Shown: one piece after another, positions 1 through 6,165 of the stretch
Layout of the letters: each line of letters begins with the position of its first letter
Position numbering within the stretch: the first letter of the stretch is position 1
From: a virus
Reading direction: 5' to 3' (one strand)
Virus record (IMG/VR): IMGVR_UViG_3300035183_000200
Location: 1-34,930 of that record
Length of the DNA: 34,930 bases
Program-made: the position numbers and the translations under genes
The notes under the pieces: generated by a model
The model's database searches: none
Told to the model about the DNA's origin: nothing
What the model saw: the letters and a program-made list of their open reading frames with translations, nothing else

Positions 1-34
1 AAAAAATGGAAGATTTTTAGATTTTTTAAAATGA
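1..34 (+). CDS. Partial 3' end of a lytic transglycosylase gene (second version)
   Basis: Reading in from base 2, the frame encodes KNGRFLDFLK and stops at TGA 32-34. These are the last residues of the transglycosylase encoded at 32971-33558, and the nucleotides are identical there. The window therefore starts inside a second version of that gene's end. Its stop overlaps the ATG at 31 in an ATGA joint, exactly as in the full copy. Confidence 0.7.
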   Translation, partial: KNGRFLDFLK

Positions 35-109
35 AAAAACAAAATAAGAATTGGGAAAAAGAATTTGATGAGAGATGGAGAAATTTTTCTAATAGAATTT
101 TTGAAATGT
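1..109 (+). repeat. Exact direct repeat of 33525-33633
   Basis: Bases 1-109 match 33525-33633 without mismatch. The first difference is C110 against T33634. Similarity then stays high to about base 200 and is lost. Together with the repeat 893-1019 = 34804-34930, this marks 1-892 as an alternative version of the segment that follows the transglycosylase gene. Confidence 0.85.
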
Positions 110-207
110 CTGCTAAAGGAGAGGATATAACTTGCGAAATAATAGGAAGTGGAGATCAGGTTAGAAATTTTATTCGCCAACTTCTTGTTCAAAAAGAAAA
201 AAGTTAG
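31..207 (+). CDS. Small basic protein, short version of the 33555 gene
   Basis: A 58-residue protein beginning MKKQNKNWEKEF and rich in charged residues, predicted helical. Through about residue 55 it is close to the 102-residue protein at 33555-33863, with substitutions such as F/S, G/C and K/Q. A stop then ends it where the other copy continues for about 45 more residues. Its ATG sits in the recurring A-rich joint and overlaps the upstream TGA, so translation is probably coupled. Function is unknown. It may be a truncated allele rather than a functional gene. Confidence 0.6.
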   Translation: MKKQNKNWEKEFDERWRNFSNRIFEMSAKGEDITCEIIGSGDQVRNFIRQLLVQKEKS

Positions 208-212
208 ATGAA

Positions 213-386
213 ATGAAAAAACAGAATAAAGAAATTACAACTATTGAGTTTGAGGGAGAATTACCAAAAGAAAGATTAAGCAATAAAGAAATGCAAGAAG
301 TTTATTGGAAGATGAGATATGAAGAATTATTAGCTTTTATTAAGAAGGCTAAAAAAAGAATGCATCAAAATGAAAAAACAAAATAG
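213..386 (+). CDS. Small protein of the variable island, unknown function
   Basis: A 57-residue protein that starts MKKQNKEITT and ends NEKTK. Both ends are encoded by copies of the same A-rich joint sequence. The middle is acidic/lysine-rich and probably helical. There is no Shine-Dalgarno sequence, and it starts 5 bases after the previous stop, so it is probably translated by reinitiation. Its last 17 bases overlap the start of the gene at 370 in another frame. I do not recognise the family. Confidence 0.55.
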   Translation: MKKQNKEITTIEFEGELPKERLSNKEMQEVYWKMRYEELLAFIKKAKKRMHQNEKTK

Positions 387-717
387 GGTAAAGTTTAAGT
401 TTGTGAACAATCCACACATATTTCTTGAGAAAAAAGAGATATGCAACAAAGATAATTGTGGCAATGTTCATTTATGGTTCAATAAAAGATCCTTTGGAAT
501 AGAAACATATGCGGTTTCCTTTATAAACTTGAGTCAATGGAGCGTTGAATATGGATGGTGCCTCGCAAAAGAAATTTGTATTCCAGAAAAAGGTTGGATA
601 AAAATGTTTATAGAGAGACTTGAAGACCCTGGCAGATTATCAGTAGAGTTTAGTAAAGAAGTTTGGGATGATATTTTTAGTGGGCATGAGAAAAACTGGA
701 AGCTAAATACATGGTAA
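370..717 (+). CDS. Island protein of unknown function, 115 aa
   Basis: A protein of 115 residues opening with MKKQN, the start shared by island genes. It contains cysteines around residues 25-30 (CNKDNC), a tryptophan-rich centre and no membrane segment. The length and mixed composition suggest a folded soluble protein. The start codon lies inside the joint whose other frame ends the preceding gene. No counterpart is present in the other version of the island (33555-34811), so it looks like exchangeable accessory content. I do not recognise the family. Confidence 0.65.
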   Translation: MKKQNRVKFKFVNNPHIFLEKKEICNKDNCGNVHLWFNKRSFGIETYAVSFINLSQWSVEYGWCLAKEICIPEKGWIKMFIERLEDPGRLSVEFSKEVWDDIFSGHEKNWKLNTW

Positions 718-926
718 CACAAAATTAAGATAAAGAGATAAATTAAAACTATAAGAGTTGGGGGGATTTTAAGTGGTTAATTAGAAAATAGCAGATGAAA
801 ACCTTAAAGAAAATATGAGAGAGCATCTAGAGAATTAGGCTAGAACTTTGGTTGGAGATACTTTCAGTTGAGTTTTAAAGGTATTTTTGAAGAAAAATGA
901 AAAAACAAAAGAAAAGGAGGTGAAGG
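718..926 (+). other. Gene-free stretch, probably decayed island sequence
   Basis: No open frame of convincing length is present. The last part, about 853-900, reads WRYFQLSFKGIFEEK and stops in the joint at 898-900. That faintly resembles the end of the 41-residue protein at 34686-34811 (LSFEFLGIKIVVWRKK) at the same place, so it may be a remnant of that gene. A strong ribosome binding site at 911-921 serves the next gene. Confidence 0.4.
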
Positions 927-1019
927 ATGAGAACTCGTTGCGCAAATTGTGGGATGATTTATGACATACCAGTGAGTGATATGGATATGAGAACTCCATT
1001 ACAAATAGCTCAATCAGGT
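893..1019 (+). repeat. 127-bp exact direct repeat, copy 1 (matches 34804-34930)
   Basis: Identical base for base to the last 127 bases of the window. It covers an A-rich joint, the ribosome binding site and the first 31 codons of the zinc-ribbon gene. An exact 127-base overlap ending at a contig end is typical of an assembly overlap of k-mer length, so the molecule is probably circular or terminally redundant here. Confidence 0.9.
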
Positions 1020-1142
1020 ATTTGTCCTAAATGCGGAAGTAATGCTCATAATCCTATGCCTGTTAAATACTCAATTACATTTGAGGAGCAAAATGAAAAA
1101 AACAAAATAAAGGAGGTGAAAGGGAATGATTCAAAGAATTAA
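927..1142 (+). CDS. Small zinc-ribbon protein
   Basis: 71 residues with two CxxC knuckles (C5/C8 and C33/C36), the usual layout of a four-cysteine zinc ribbon that could bind nucleic acid or protein. The start is well set: a strong AAAAGGAGGTG lies 5 bases upstream of ATG. The last 20 residues run through a joint copy with seven A instead of six. With six A the protein would end at NEKTK; the extra base extends it to KGNDSKN and into the start of the next gene. The first 31 codons recur at the window end. Partner and role are unknown. Confidence 0.75.
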   Translation: MRTRCANCGMIYDIPVSDMDMRTPLQIAQSGICPKCGSNAHNPMPVKYSITFEEQNEKNKIKEVKGNDSKN

Positions 1143-1662
1143 GTTAACAGTAAAAGGAATTACGCCGCTTTTGATGCACAGATTTCCCTTAGAAGAAATT
1201 GAAGCGATTGAAAAAAAGAGTATAGAGGAACAGGCAGAGATAGCGGCTTATCGTGATCCCGACACAGAAGAATTGTATGTGCCAGGAATTGCTTTTCAGC
1301 GGGCTTTGATATCTGGAGCAACTTATTCAAAAGGCAAAGGTCGGGGTTCACTCCAAAAAAGTGCCGCTGCTTGTTTAATAGTTTATCCTGAAAGAATTTC
1401 TCTGGGAACCAAAAAATACGCAATTGATATCAGACCTGTTGTAGTGCCAGCAACAAAAGGAAGGATAAATCGGGTAAGACCTCGTCTGGATAATTGGGAA
1501 TTAAGTCTTGTTATAGAATACGATGATACTCTTTTAACTGAAAATCAATTAAGAAAAATAGTCGATGATACTGGTCAAAGAGTAGGATTGCTTGATTTTC
1601 GTCCCGAGAAGAAAGGTTATTTTGGAAGATTTGTGGTTGTTCACTGGGAGAAAGAAAAATAG
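1126..1662 (+). CDS. Conserved phage protein of unknown function (178 aa)
   Basis: 178 residues, started by ATG 7 bases after AAAGGAGGTG located inside the previous gene. It opens MIQRIKLTVKGITPLLMHRF and later has stretches such as YVPGIAFQRALI, VVVPATKGRINRVRPRL and GLLDFRPEKKGYFGRF. I recall similar proteins as a frequent uncharacterised family in environmental phages. The alternating beta-strands, the early TPLLMH motif and the Gly/Arg-rich loops give a faint resemblance to RAMP/Cas7-like folds, which I cannot test here. It is the last gene before the non-coding stretch and the packaging genes, so it belongs to the early side. Confidence 0.7.
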   Translation: MIQRIKLTVKGITPLLMHRFPLEEIEAIEKKSIEEQAEIAAYRDPDTEELYVPGIAFQRALISGATYSKGKGRGSLQKSAAACLIVYPERISLGTKKYAIDIRPVVVPATKGRINRVRPRLDNWELSLVIEYDDTLLTENQLRKIVDDTGQRVGLLDFRPEKKGYFGRFVVVHWEKEK

Positions 1663-1680
1663 ACTATAATTACAATAGTG

Positions 1681-1860
1681 GTTTGGTCTGGTTGGGCTGG
1701 GTCCGGTATGGTGAGGTACGGTATGGTGTGGCTTGGTCCGGTCTGGTCTGGTAGGGTCTGGTGAGGTGAGGTTAGGTAAGGTCAGGTGGGGTTTAGTTAG
1801 GTTTGGTAGGGTGAGGTTAGGTAAGGTGAGGTAGTGTAAGGTAAGGTTTGGCTTGGCAGG
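1681..1860 (+). repeat. 36-unit degenerate pentamer array, GTNNG
   Basis: 180 bases divide into 36 consecutive pentamers with no insertion or deletion. Nearly all fit G-T-N-N-G, so GGT recurs every 5 bases while the two middle bases take most dinucleotides. Exceptions are C for T at four units (such as GCTGG and GCTTG) and a changed last base at two (GTTTA, GTAGT). The strand is extremely G/T-biased. GG every five bases could form two-layer G-quadruplexes in single-stranded DNA or RNA. Frames through it contain stops or only low-complexity peptide, so I call it non-coding. Confidence 0.9.
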
Positions 1861-1895
1861 GTTAAAATTATAAAAAATAAATAGAACCAAAAATC

Positions 1896-1917
1896 CTGCG
1901 TTAATTCTGCGGTAATT
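1896..1917 (+). repeat. 11-bp tandem direct repeat
   Basis: CTGCGTTAATT is followed at once by CTGCGGTAATT, two 11-base units with one mismatch. The period is one helical turn, so both copies face the same side of the DNA, as expected for a dimeric or cooperative DNA-binding protein. Small terminase or a late-gene regulator are possible users (inference). Confidence 0.5.
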
Positions 1918-1925
1918 ACTTCAAA

Positions 1926-1974
1926 CCACTCCCCTATCGCTTAGAAGCTAAAATAGGGTAGGGTAGGGAAGTGG
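1926..1974 (+). repeat. Inverted repeat with TAGGG triplicate
   Basis: Left arm CCACTCCCCTA (1926-1936) pairs with right arm TAGGGAAGTGG (1964-1974) at 10 of 11 positions. The 27-base loop carries two further TAGGG units in direct tandem with the right arm. No T-run follows, so it is not a standard terminator. It ends 7 bases before the extended -10 element, where an operator or packaging recognition site would fit. Confidence 0.5.
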
Positions 1975-1981
1975 AATTATC

Positions 1982-1990
1982 TGCTATAAT
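1982..1990 (+). promoter_or_regulatory. Extended -10 promoter for the packaging operon
   Basis: TGCTATAAT is a perfect extended -10 (TGnTATAAT). There is no good -35, which such promoters can do without. The -10 ends 9 bases before the ATG at 2000, so the expected start of transcription is about 1997 and the mRNA would be nearly leaderless. Confidence 0.55.
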
Positions 1991-1999
1991 AGGGTTGAC

Positions 2000-2377
2000 A
2001 TGTCAGCTCCCCTCGACACTTTAGACAAGAAAAAAAGGTTTGTTGAGTTTTACTCTCGCCCAGAGGTTCAAGGAAACATCTCTATGACTTGTGATGCAGT
2101 TGGAATTAACCGCCAGACTTATTACAATTGGCTAGAGAAAGACGAAAAATTCAGACAAGCAATGTATGAGGCAAAAATGAAGATGTGTGATGAAATGGAG
2201 CAGATATTGATAAGTCGGGCAGTTGAAAAAAGTGATACTGCTTTGATTTTTTGGCTAAAATACAACCACCCCCAGTACAAGGAAAATCCTCAAGTTCAGA
2301 TCAACCAACAATTTAATTCCTCCGAAATGAAAGTCAACTTTATCAATTATGAGCCTGAACATCAAACTACACCCTAA
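2000..2377 (+). CDS. terS: Terminase small subunit
   Basis: 125 residues with an N-terminal helix-turn-helix region of the phBC6A51/terminase-small type: KKKRFVEFYSR, then SMTCDAVGINRQTYYNWLEK (about residues 29-48), then helices and DTALIFWLKY near residue 80. The family binds phage DNA at the packaging start and feeds it to the large subunit. The gene directly precedes the large terminase and overlaps it by 29 bases. There is no Shine-Dalgarno sequence; the ATG lies 9 bases after an extended -10. The C-terminal tail is probably disordered and may contact the large subunit. Confidence 0.85.
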   Translation: MSAPLDTLDKKKRFVEFYSRPEVQGNISMTCDAVGINRQTYYNWLEKDEKFRQAMYEAKMKMCDEMEQILISRAVEKSDTALIFWLKYNHPQYKENPQVQINQQFNSSEMKVNFINYEPEHQTTP

Positions 2378-3635
2378 ACAGTATGAAGTAGCCGTTGATA
2401 CTCATAGATTTAGAGTCATCAACGCGGGTAGGAGGTTCGGAAAATCAGTCCTTGCCCGCTCCATTGTTTTAGATTGGGCCACCAAGAACGCTGGACTTTA
2501 TTGGATTGTTTCTCCAACCTACCAGATGGCAAGAGACATTCACTGGAAGCAAGGCTATAACCTTGAAATTCCTCAAGAGTGGATAGCCAAGAAAAATGAG
2601 GTAGATTTAGAGATAACACTAAAGAACGGTTCAAGAATAGCCCTCAAATCAGCTGAAAACCCAGATAGATTAAGAGGGACAGGATTAAGGGGCTTGGTGG
2701 TTGATGAGGTTGCATTTTTAAAAGATTGGAAACATTTGTGGGACGAAGCACTAAGACCTGCATTAACAGACTATCAAGCCCCCGCCCTTTTCACCTCAAC
2801 CCCTAAAGGATACAATGCCTTTTATGAGCTTTGGATGCAAGGTCAAAAGGAAGACGGGGAATGGAAAAGCTGGAGATTTACTACCTACGATAATCCTTTT
2901 ATTCCCGTAGAAGAGATAGAGCAAGCTAAACAAGAATTAGATGAGGATACTTTTGCACAAGAATATCTTGCAGAATTCAAAAAATTCACAGGACTTGTAT
3001 ACAAGGACTTCTCAAGAGAAAATAATGTAATAGAGCCGATAGAACTTCAACCCAACTGGACCTATTACCGGGGTATTGACTTTGGCTTTGCTAACCCGAC
3101 AGCAGTCATCTTTGCCGCTATTACAGATAAAGGAGAATTGATCATTTGGGACGAGATTTACCAATCGGGATTACAAACCCCAGATTTGGCACAGCTCATC
3201 AAGCAGAAATCGGAAGGCAAAACTTTTGTTAATACGATAGCAGACTCAGCCCAGATGGCAGACATTGAGGAATTGAGAAGATACGGGCTTATGGTCAACC
3301 CCGTGAGTAAGACTTCAGGAAGCAAAGAGGAAGACTGGGCAACTTTCAGAATTAGAAAGGTAGCGGAAAAATTAAGAAGTGGAACAATAAAAATCTTCAA
3401 TAATTGCCAGAATTTAGTTTTTGAGTTTGAAAATTATCAGTATCACGAGGTTAGAGATGGAAGCCAGGTAAGAGAAGTGCCGCTAAAGGTTAATGACCAC
3501 CTACTTGATGCTTTATCGTATTTGGTTTGTAGTCTACCAGAAAAGATAACGCCAACTTATGAAAATAGGTCTATTAGCGGTTTCATTGAACAGCTTCCAA
3601 AAGAGAATTATTTCACAAAAGAAGGATTTTATTGA
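2349..3635 (+). CDS. terL: Terminase large subunit
   Basis: 428 residues, normal length for the family: an ATPase that pumps DNA into the prohead plus an RNase H-like nuclease that cuts it. Visible are Walker A AGRRFGKS (26-33), Walker B LVVDE (116-120) with catalytic E120, and the coupling motif TSTPKG (about 149). Nuclease acidic residues lie in GIDFGF, IADSAQ and NDHLLDAL. The start overlaps the small subunit gene, so translation is probably coupled. The Walker A with arginines before GKS is typical of phage terminases. Confidence 0.95.
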   Translation: MSLNIKLHPKQYEVAVDTHRFRVINAGRRFGKSVLARSIVLDWATKNAGLYWIVSPTYQMARDIHWKQGYNLEIPQEWIAKKNEVDLEITLKNGSRIALKSAENPDRLRGTGLRGLVVDEVAFLKDWKHLWDEALRPALTDYQAPALFTSTPKGYNAFYELWMQGQKEDGEWKSWRFTTYDNPFIPVEEIEQAKQELDEDTFAQEYLAEFKKFTGLVYKDFSRENNVIEPIELQPNWTYYRGIDFGFANPTAVIFAAITDKGELIIWDEIYQSGLQTPDLAQLIKQKSEGKTFVNTIADSAQMADIEELRRYGLMVNPVSKTSGSKEEDWATFRIRKVAEKLRSGTIKIFNNCQNLVFEFENYQYHEVRDGSQVREVPLKVNDHLLDALSYLVCSLPEKITPTYENRSISGFIEQLPKENYFTKEGFY

Positions 3636-3946
3636 TTGATATGGAAGAATTACTGTCCGAGCTCGAAAAAACCGCCAAAGATGTCAACTACGGACAAGCG
3701 GTTCTAACCTTGTCTGTCCATTCAGGCAAAATTGTCGGGCTTTTAAAGAACAGTCTTAAAAGAAGACTCTACAAGCAAGATGGAGCAATTGAGGCGATGC
3801 AGGAGATTGTAGAAAAAATTAAAACCACACGAGAGCAAAAGCAATCGGGGCTTTTAACCTTTACCATAGGTTTTGTTAATGGAGAGATAAGAGAACTAAT
3901 TTTAAGCGAGAACGAGAAGGTTGTCTTGACAAATGTGGATAAATAG
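3632..3946 (+). CDS. Small protein between terminase and portal, unknown function
   Basis: 104 residues from TTG 3632 or 101 from ATG 3641. The AAGGA at 3621-3625 is 6 bases from the TTG but 15 from the ATG, so the TTG (overlapping the terminase stop) is my choice, with modest certainty. The N-terminal half is helical (ELLSELEKTAKDV, then a basic segment). The C-terminal half looks beta-rich (LLTFTIGFVNGEIRELIL). Position suggests a packaging or head accessory protein. The last codons lie inside the promoter 3926-3954. I do not recognise the family. Confidence 0.65.
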   Translation: MIDMEELLSELEKTAKDVNYGQAVLTLSVHSGKIVGLLKNSLKRRLYKQDGAIEAMQEIVEKIKTTREQKQSGLLTFTIGFVNGEIRELILSENEKVVLTNVDK

Positions 3947-3954
3947 TGGATAAT
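3926..3954 (+). promoter_or_regulatory. Sigma-70-type promoter ahead of the portal leader
   Basis: TTGACA (3926-3931), a 17-base spacer and GATAAT (3949-3954) are near-consensus. The expected start is about 3961. Everything between that start and the portal ATG at 4011 is a short leader ending in a strong terminator, so this promoter should mostly make an RNA of about 50 nt. Confidence 0.75.
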
Positions 3955-3970
3955 TTTTAGTTAGGGTATC

Positions 3971-4010
3971 AAACCGACAGTTTGCCGCCCAAAGGAGGGC
4001 GGCTTTTTTT
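3971..4010 (+). terminator. Intrinsic terminator abutting the portal ATG
   Basis: GCCGCCC (3984-3990) and GGGCGGC (3997-4003) form a perfect 7-bp GC stem with loop AAAGGA, followed by seven T (4004-4010). The portal ATG is the very next base. The only Shine-Dalgarno-like sequence, AAAGGAGG (3991-3998), lies in the loop and 3' arm, so the hairpin would both stop transcription and hide the binding site. A small hairpin AAAC/GTTT (3971-3983) precedes it. Confidence 0.85.
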
Positions 4011-5831
4011 ATGGAATTAATAGAAGAAATCAAGACACAATTCGCCAAAGCTGAAAAAGCAGTAACTAAACTCCGAGACGACCCATTTTGCTCTTGGAAT
4101 GAAAAGGAGGCTTTGTTTTTGGGACGCAATCTTGAAGCAACAGCATCACAAACCAAATCTCAAGTCTTTGACCCCAGACTCCAGACGCAAGTAATTGAAA
4201 GAAGCCAAAGAGTAATGGCTCAATTCCCCTCAGGTAAGGTTCAAGCACTTTCTAAAGACGATAAAGGCAAGAATGTTCTAATGAACCTTGTGATTAAGAA
4301 GTATATTGAACCAAACGCCGATAGTCAGTTTGACCTCTTGACTAAGCTTCAACTTCTTGACCTTTATTCACTTGTTTATGGCAGTTTTGCTTGTCTTGTG
4401 GACTGGCGAGTAGATGACGATTATGTTGGTCCCGATTTGTGGCTTATACCTATTCGCTCTCTCTTCCCTCAGGCTGGAGCAACTACGGTAGATGACTGTG
4501 ATTATATTTTTGTCTCTTCATTTGTATCTTTGGGTTGGCTTAAAAAGAGAAATAAAGAGACCTGGAAGAACATAGATAAAATTGTTAAAAAGATAGGCGA
4601 GGGTGCGGGTAAAACCAAAAACGACTTAACCACTACCCGCAAGAGTTATGTTGAGACATTATACGGAGAGCCAGGACTTGCCGAAAAAGGAGATTATGCC
4701 CAGATTGAGCTTATTACCCGCTATGAGCGAGATAGGTGGACAACTTTTGCCCCCGATTTTGATGTGATTGTGAGGGATATACCAAATCCTCAAAAAAACA
4801 ACGAGATACCTATTGTGGTTAAGCACGCTTTTCCTCTTCTTGATAGATTTTTTGGACTTGGAGAGATGGAGAAAGGCAAGACGCTTCAGTATTCTATTAA
4901 CTCTCTTATTAACCTTTACCTTGACGGCGTAAGAATGAGTTTGTTTCCGCCGACAATCATCAACCCTAATGGTGTAATCGCTTCAACCATAGAATTTAAG
5001 CCACTGGGTAAGTGGTTAGAAACAACGCCTAATTCAATTAGAACCTTGCCAGTATCGCCTGTGGGTATAAATACCTTTCAGTCAACTTATTCATTCTTAC
5101 TTGCGGCGATAGCTAATCTTGGTGGTACATCAGATGTAACCGTTCCCAGAGAAGCTGATATTACACAGGGTAAAACTCCTGCTGCAATCAAGTATATGGC
5201 AGCAAGAGAAAACACCCGCGACAACTTTGATAGGATTATGATGGAGAGAGCCCTAGACAAGATTTACAACCTCTTTGTTGATCTCCTTGTTAATAGGCAG
5301 GAGAAACCAATTAATCTTGACTTGTTTGAGGGCGAGATTAAACAACTTCAGGAGGCATATCCAAATGAACAGATTATGGAAGTTTTTGAAAGTGGCAAGT
5401 TTGGTAGAGCAACCGTTAAAAAGGGAGTGTTTGCAAATTCTAAATTCAGGTTTTATGTAGAGCCTGGAACCACGATGAAAAAAGACGAAGCAATGGAAAA
5501 CCAAAATCTCATCTCTCTTATCCAGCTATTTTTCGCAAGACCAGATATTCTGCAGCTTGTCCAGCAGGAAGGAATTAAAATCAATCTCGGTTATCTTATT
5601 AAGAGATTTATTATCACATCGGGTATACAAGAATGGGACAAGATTGTTGAGGAGATAAAACCAGAAGATATGAACCCCAAAATAATGGGGCTGCAACCAA
5701 ATAACCAGATACCGATGCCTACGCAGGCGGGTAATCAATTACAAGCGGAACAGGGACAAACACCAGACGTTGAAGCGCTTATTAATGAGATAAAAAGTTT
5801 AGCAGGAGGACAGCAATATGGAGGACAATAA
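4011..5831 (+). CDS. Portal protein
   Basis: 606 residues, in the range of podovirus portal proteins, which form the dodecameric ring where DNA enters and leaves the capsid. Recognition rests on position (terminase, then portal, then scaffold and capsid), size and the portal-like pattern: N-terminal helices, a mixed wing domain (LYSLVYGSFACLVDWRV near residue 130), a long stem region and a Gln/Pro-rich C-terminus likely to be flexible. The start has no free Shine-Dalgarno sequence because of the hairpin directly upstream. The C-terminus overlaps the next gene by 14 bases. Confidence 0.85.
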   Translation: MELIEEIKTQFAKAEKAVTKLRDDPFCSWNEKEALFLGRNLEATASQTKSQVFDPRLQTQVIERSQRVMAQFPSGKVQALSKDDKGKNVLMNLVIKKYIEPNADSQFDLLTKLQLLDLYSLVYGSFACLVDWRVDDDYVGPDLWLIPIRSLFPQAGATTVDDCDYIFVSSFVSLGWLKKRNKETWKNIDKIVKKIGEGAGKTKNDLTTTRKSYVETLYGEPGLAEKGDYAQIELITRYERDRWTTFAPDFDVIVRDIPNPQKNNEIPIVVKHAFPLLDRFFGLGEMEKGKTLQYSINSLINLYLDGVRMSLFPPTIINPNGVIASTIEFKPLGKWLETTPNSIRTLPVSPVGINTFQSTYSFLLAAIANLGGTSDVTVPREADITQGKTPAAIKYMAARENTRDNFDRIMMERALDKIYNLFVDLLVNRQEKPINLDLFEGEIKQLQEAYPNEQIMEVFESGKFGRATVKKGVFANSKFRFYVEPGTTMKKDEAMENQNLISLIQLFFARPDILQLVQQEGIKINLGYLIKRFIITSGIQEWDKIVEEIKPEDMNPKIMGLQPNNQIPMPTQAGNQLQAEQGQTPDVEALINEIKSLAGGQQYGGQ

Positions 5832-6165
5832 CGCAATACCAATTTCAAAATCGGGAATTTTTGCGGCTATTCAAGACTTAAAGGAGAGCCGCGAAGAAGA
5901 GTCGGAGGAAATTAAAAGAGAAAAGAAAATTGCGGGGTTGGCGACAACTGAGGGCTGGCAGGAATTGAAAAAAATAATTGAAGCACGAATTGAAAGCGTT
6001 TTGTCTTTTGGACGGGAGGTTGACCCTCAATTGAGTGTTGAGGCGATAGGGTTTAAGTATATTGCCTCAAGCTTAATAGCTGAAGAGTTAAGAAACATTA
6101 TTAACATTGTTGAACAAGTCTATGAATCAATCCAACGGCGAAATCAAGAGCGGGGAGAGAAATAG
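5818..6165 (+). CDS. Head-region protein of unknown function, 115 aa
   Basis: 115 residues, acidic to neutral and strongly helical: EESEEIKREKKIAGL, then GWQELKKIIEARIESVL, then a helical end IINIVEQVYESIQRR. AGGAGG at 5804-5809 inside the end of the portal gene gives a good start. It lies between portal and scaffold. Proteins at this place often help prohead assembly or carry protease or scaffold roles, but no catalytic motif is visible here. Unrecognised. Confidence 0.65.
   Translation: MEDNNAIPISKSGIFAAIQDLKESREEESEEIKREKKIAGLATTEGWQELKKIIEARIESVLSFGREVDPQLSVEAIGFKYIASSLIAEELRNIINIVEQVYESIQRRNQERGEK

Larger units (their letters stand above)
31..1110 (+). repeat. Recurring gene-joint repeat, version A copies
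   Basis: Five copies of the joint ATGAAAAAACAAAATAA or close variants start at 31, 213, 370, 897 and 1093. Read from the ATG they encode MKKQN, the start of a gene. Read one base earlier they encode NEKTK and a stop, the end of a gene. The copy at 213 has CAG for CAA. The copy at 897 has AAG and opens only an 8-codon frame. The copy at 1093 has one extra A. Confidence 0.8.
1663..1999 (+). other. Early/late boundary non-coding stretch
   Basis: 337 bases without a credible gene. In order it holds the GTNNG pentamer array (1681-1860), an A/T-rich part (1861-1895), an 11-bp tandem repeat (1896-1917), an inverted repeat with three TAGGG units (1926-1974) and an extended -10 promoter (1982-1990). 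It sits between the early genes and the terminase genes, where a packaging site or regulatory region is often found in phages. Confidence 0.7.

Noticed and set aside
1681-1860. CRISPR array
   Set aside because: Units are 5 bp with degenerate middle bases; there are no 20-40 bp repeats with unique spacers and no cas genes.
1549-1890. Minus-strand open frame across the pentamer array giving a Pro/Thr/Leu-rich peptide
   Set aside because: It follows from the 5-bp period (15 bases = 5 residues), lacks an ATG and ribosome binding site, and every other gene is on the + strand.
1926-1974. Intrinsic terminator before the terminase genes
   Set aside because: There is no T-run after the inverted repeat and the loop is 27 bases long.
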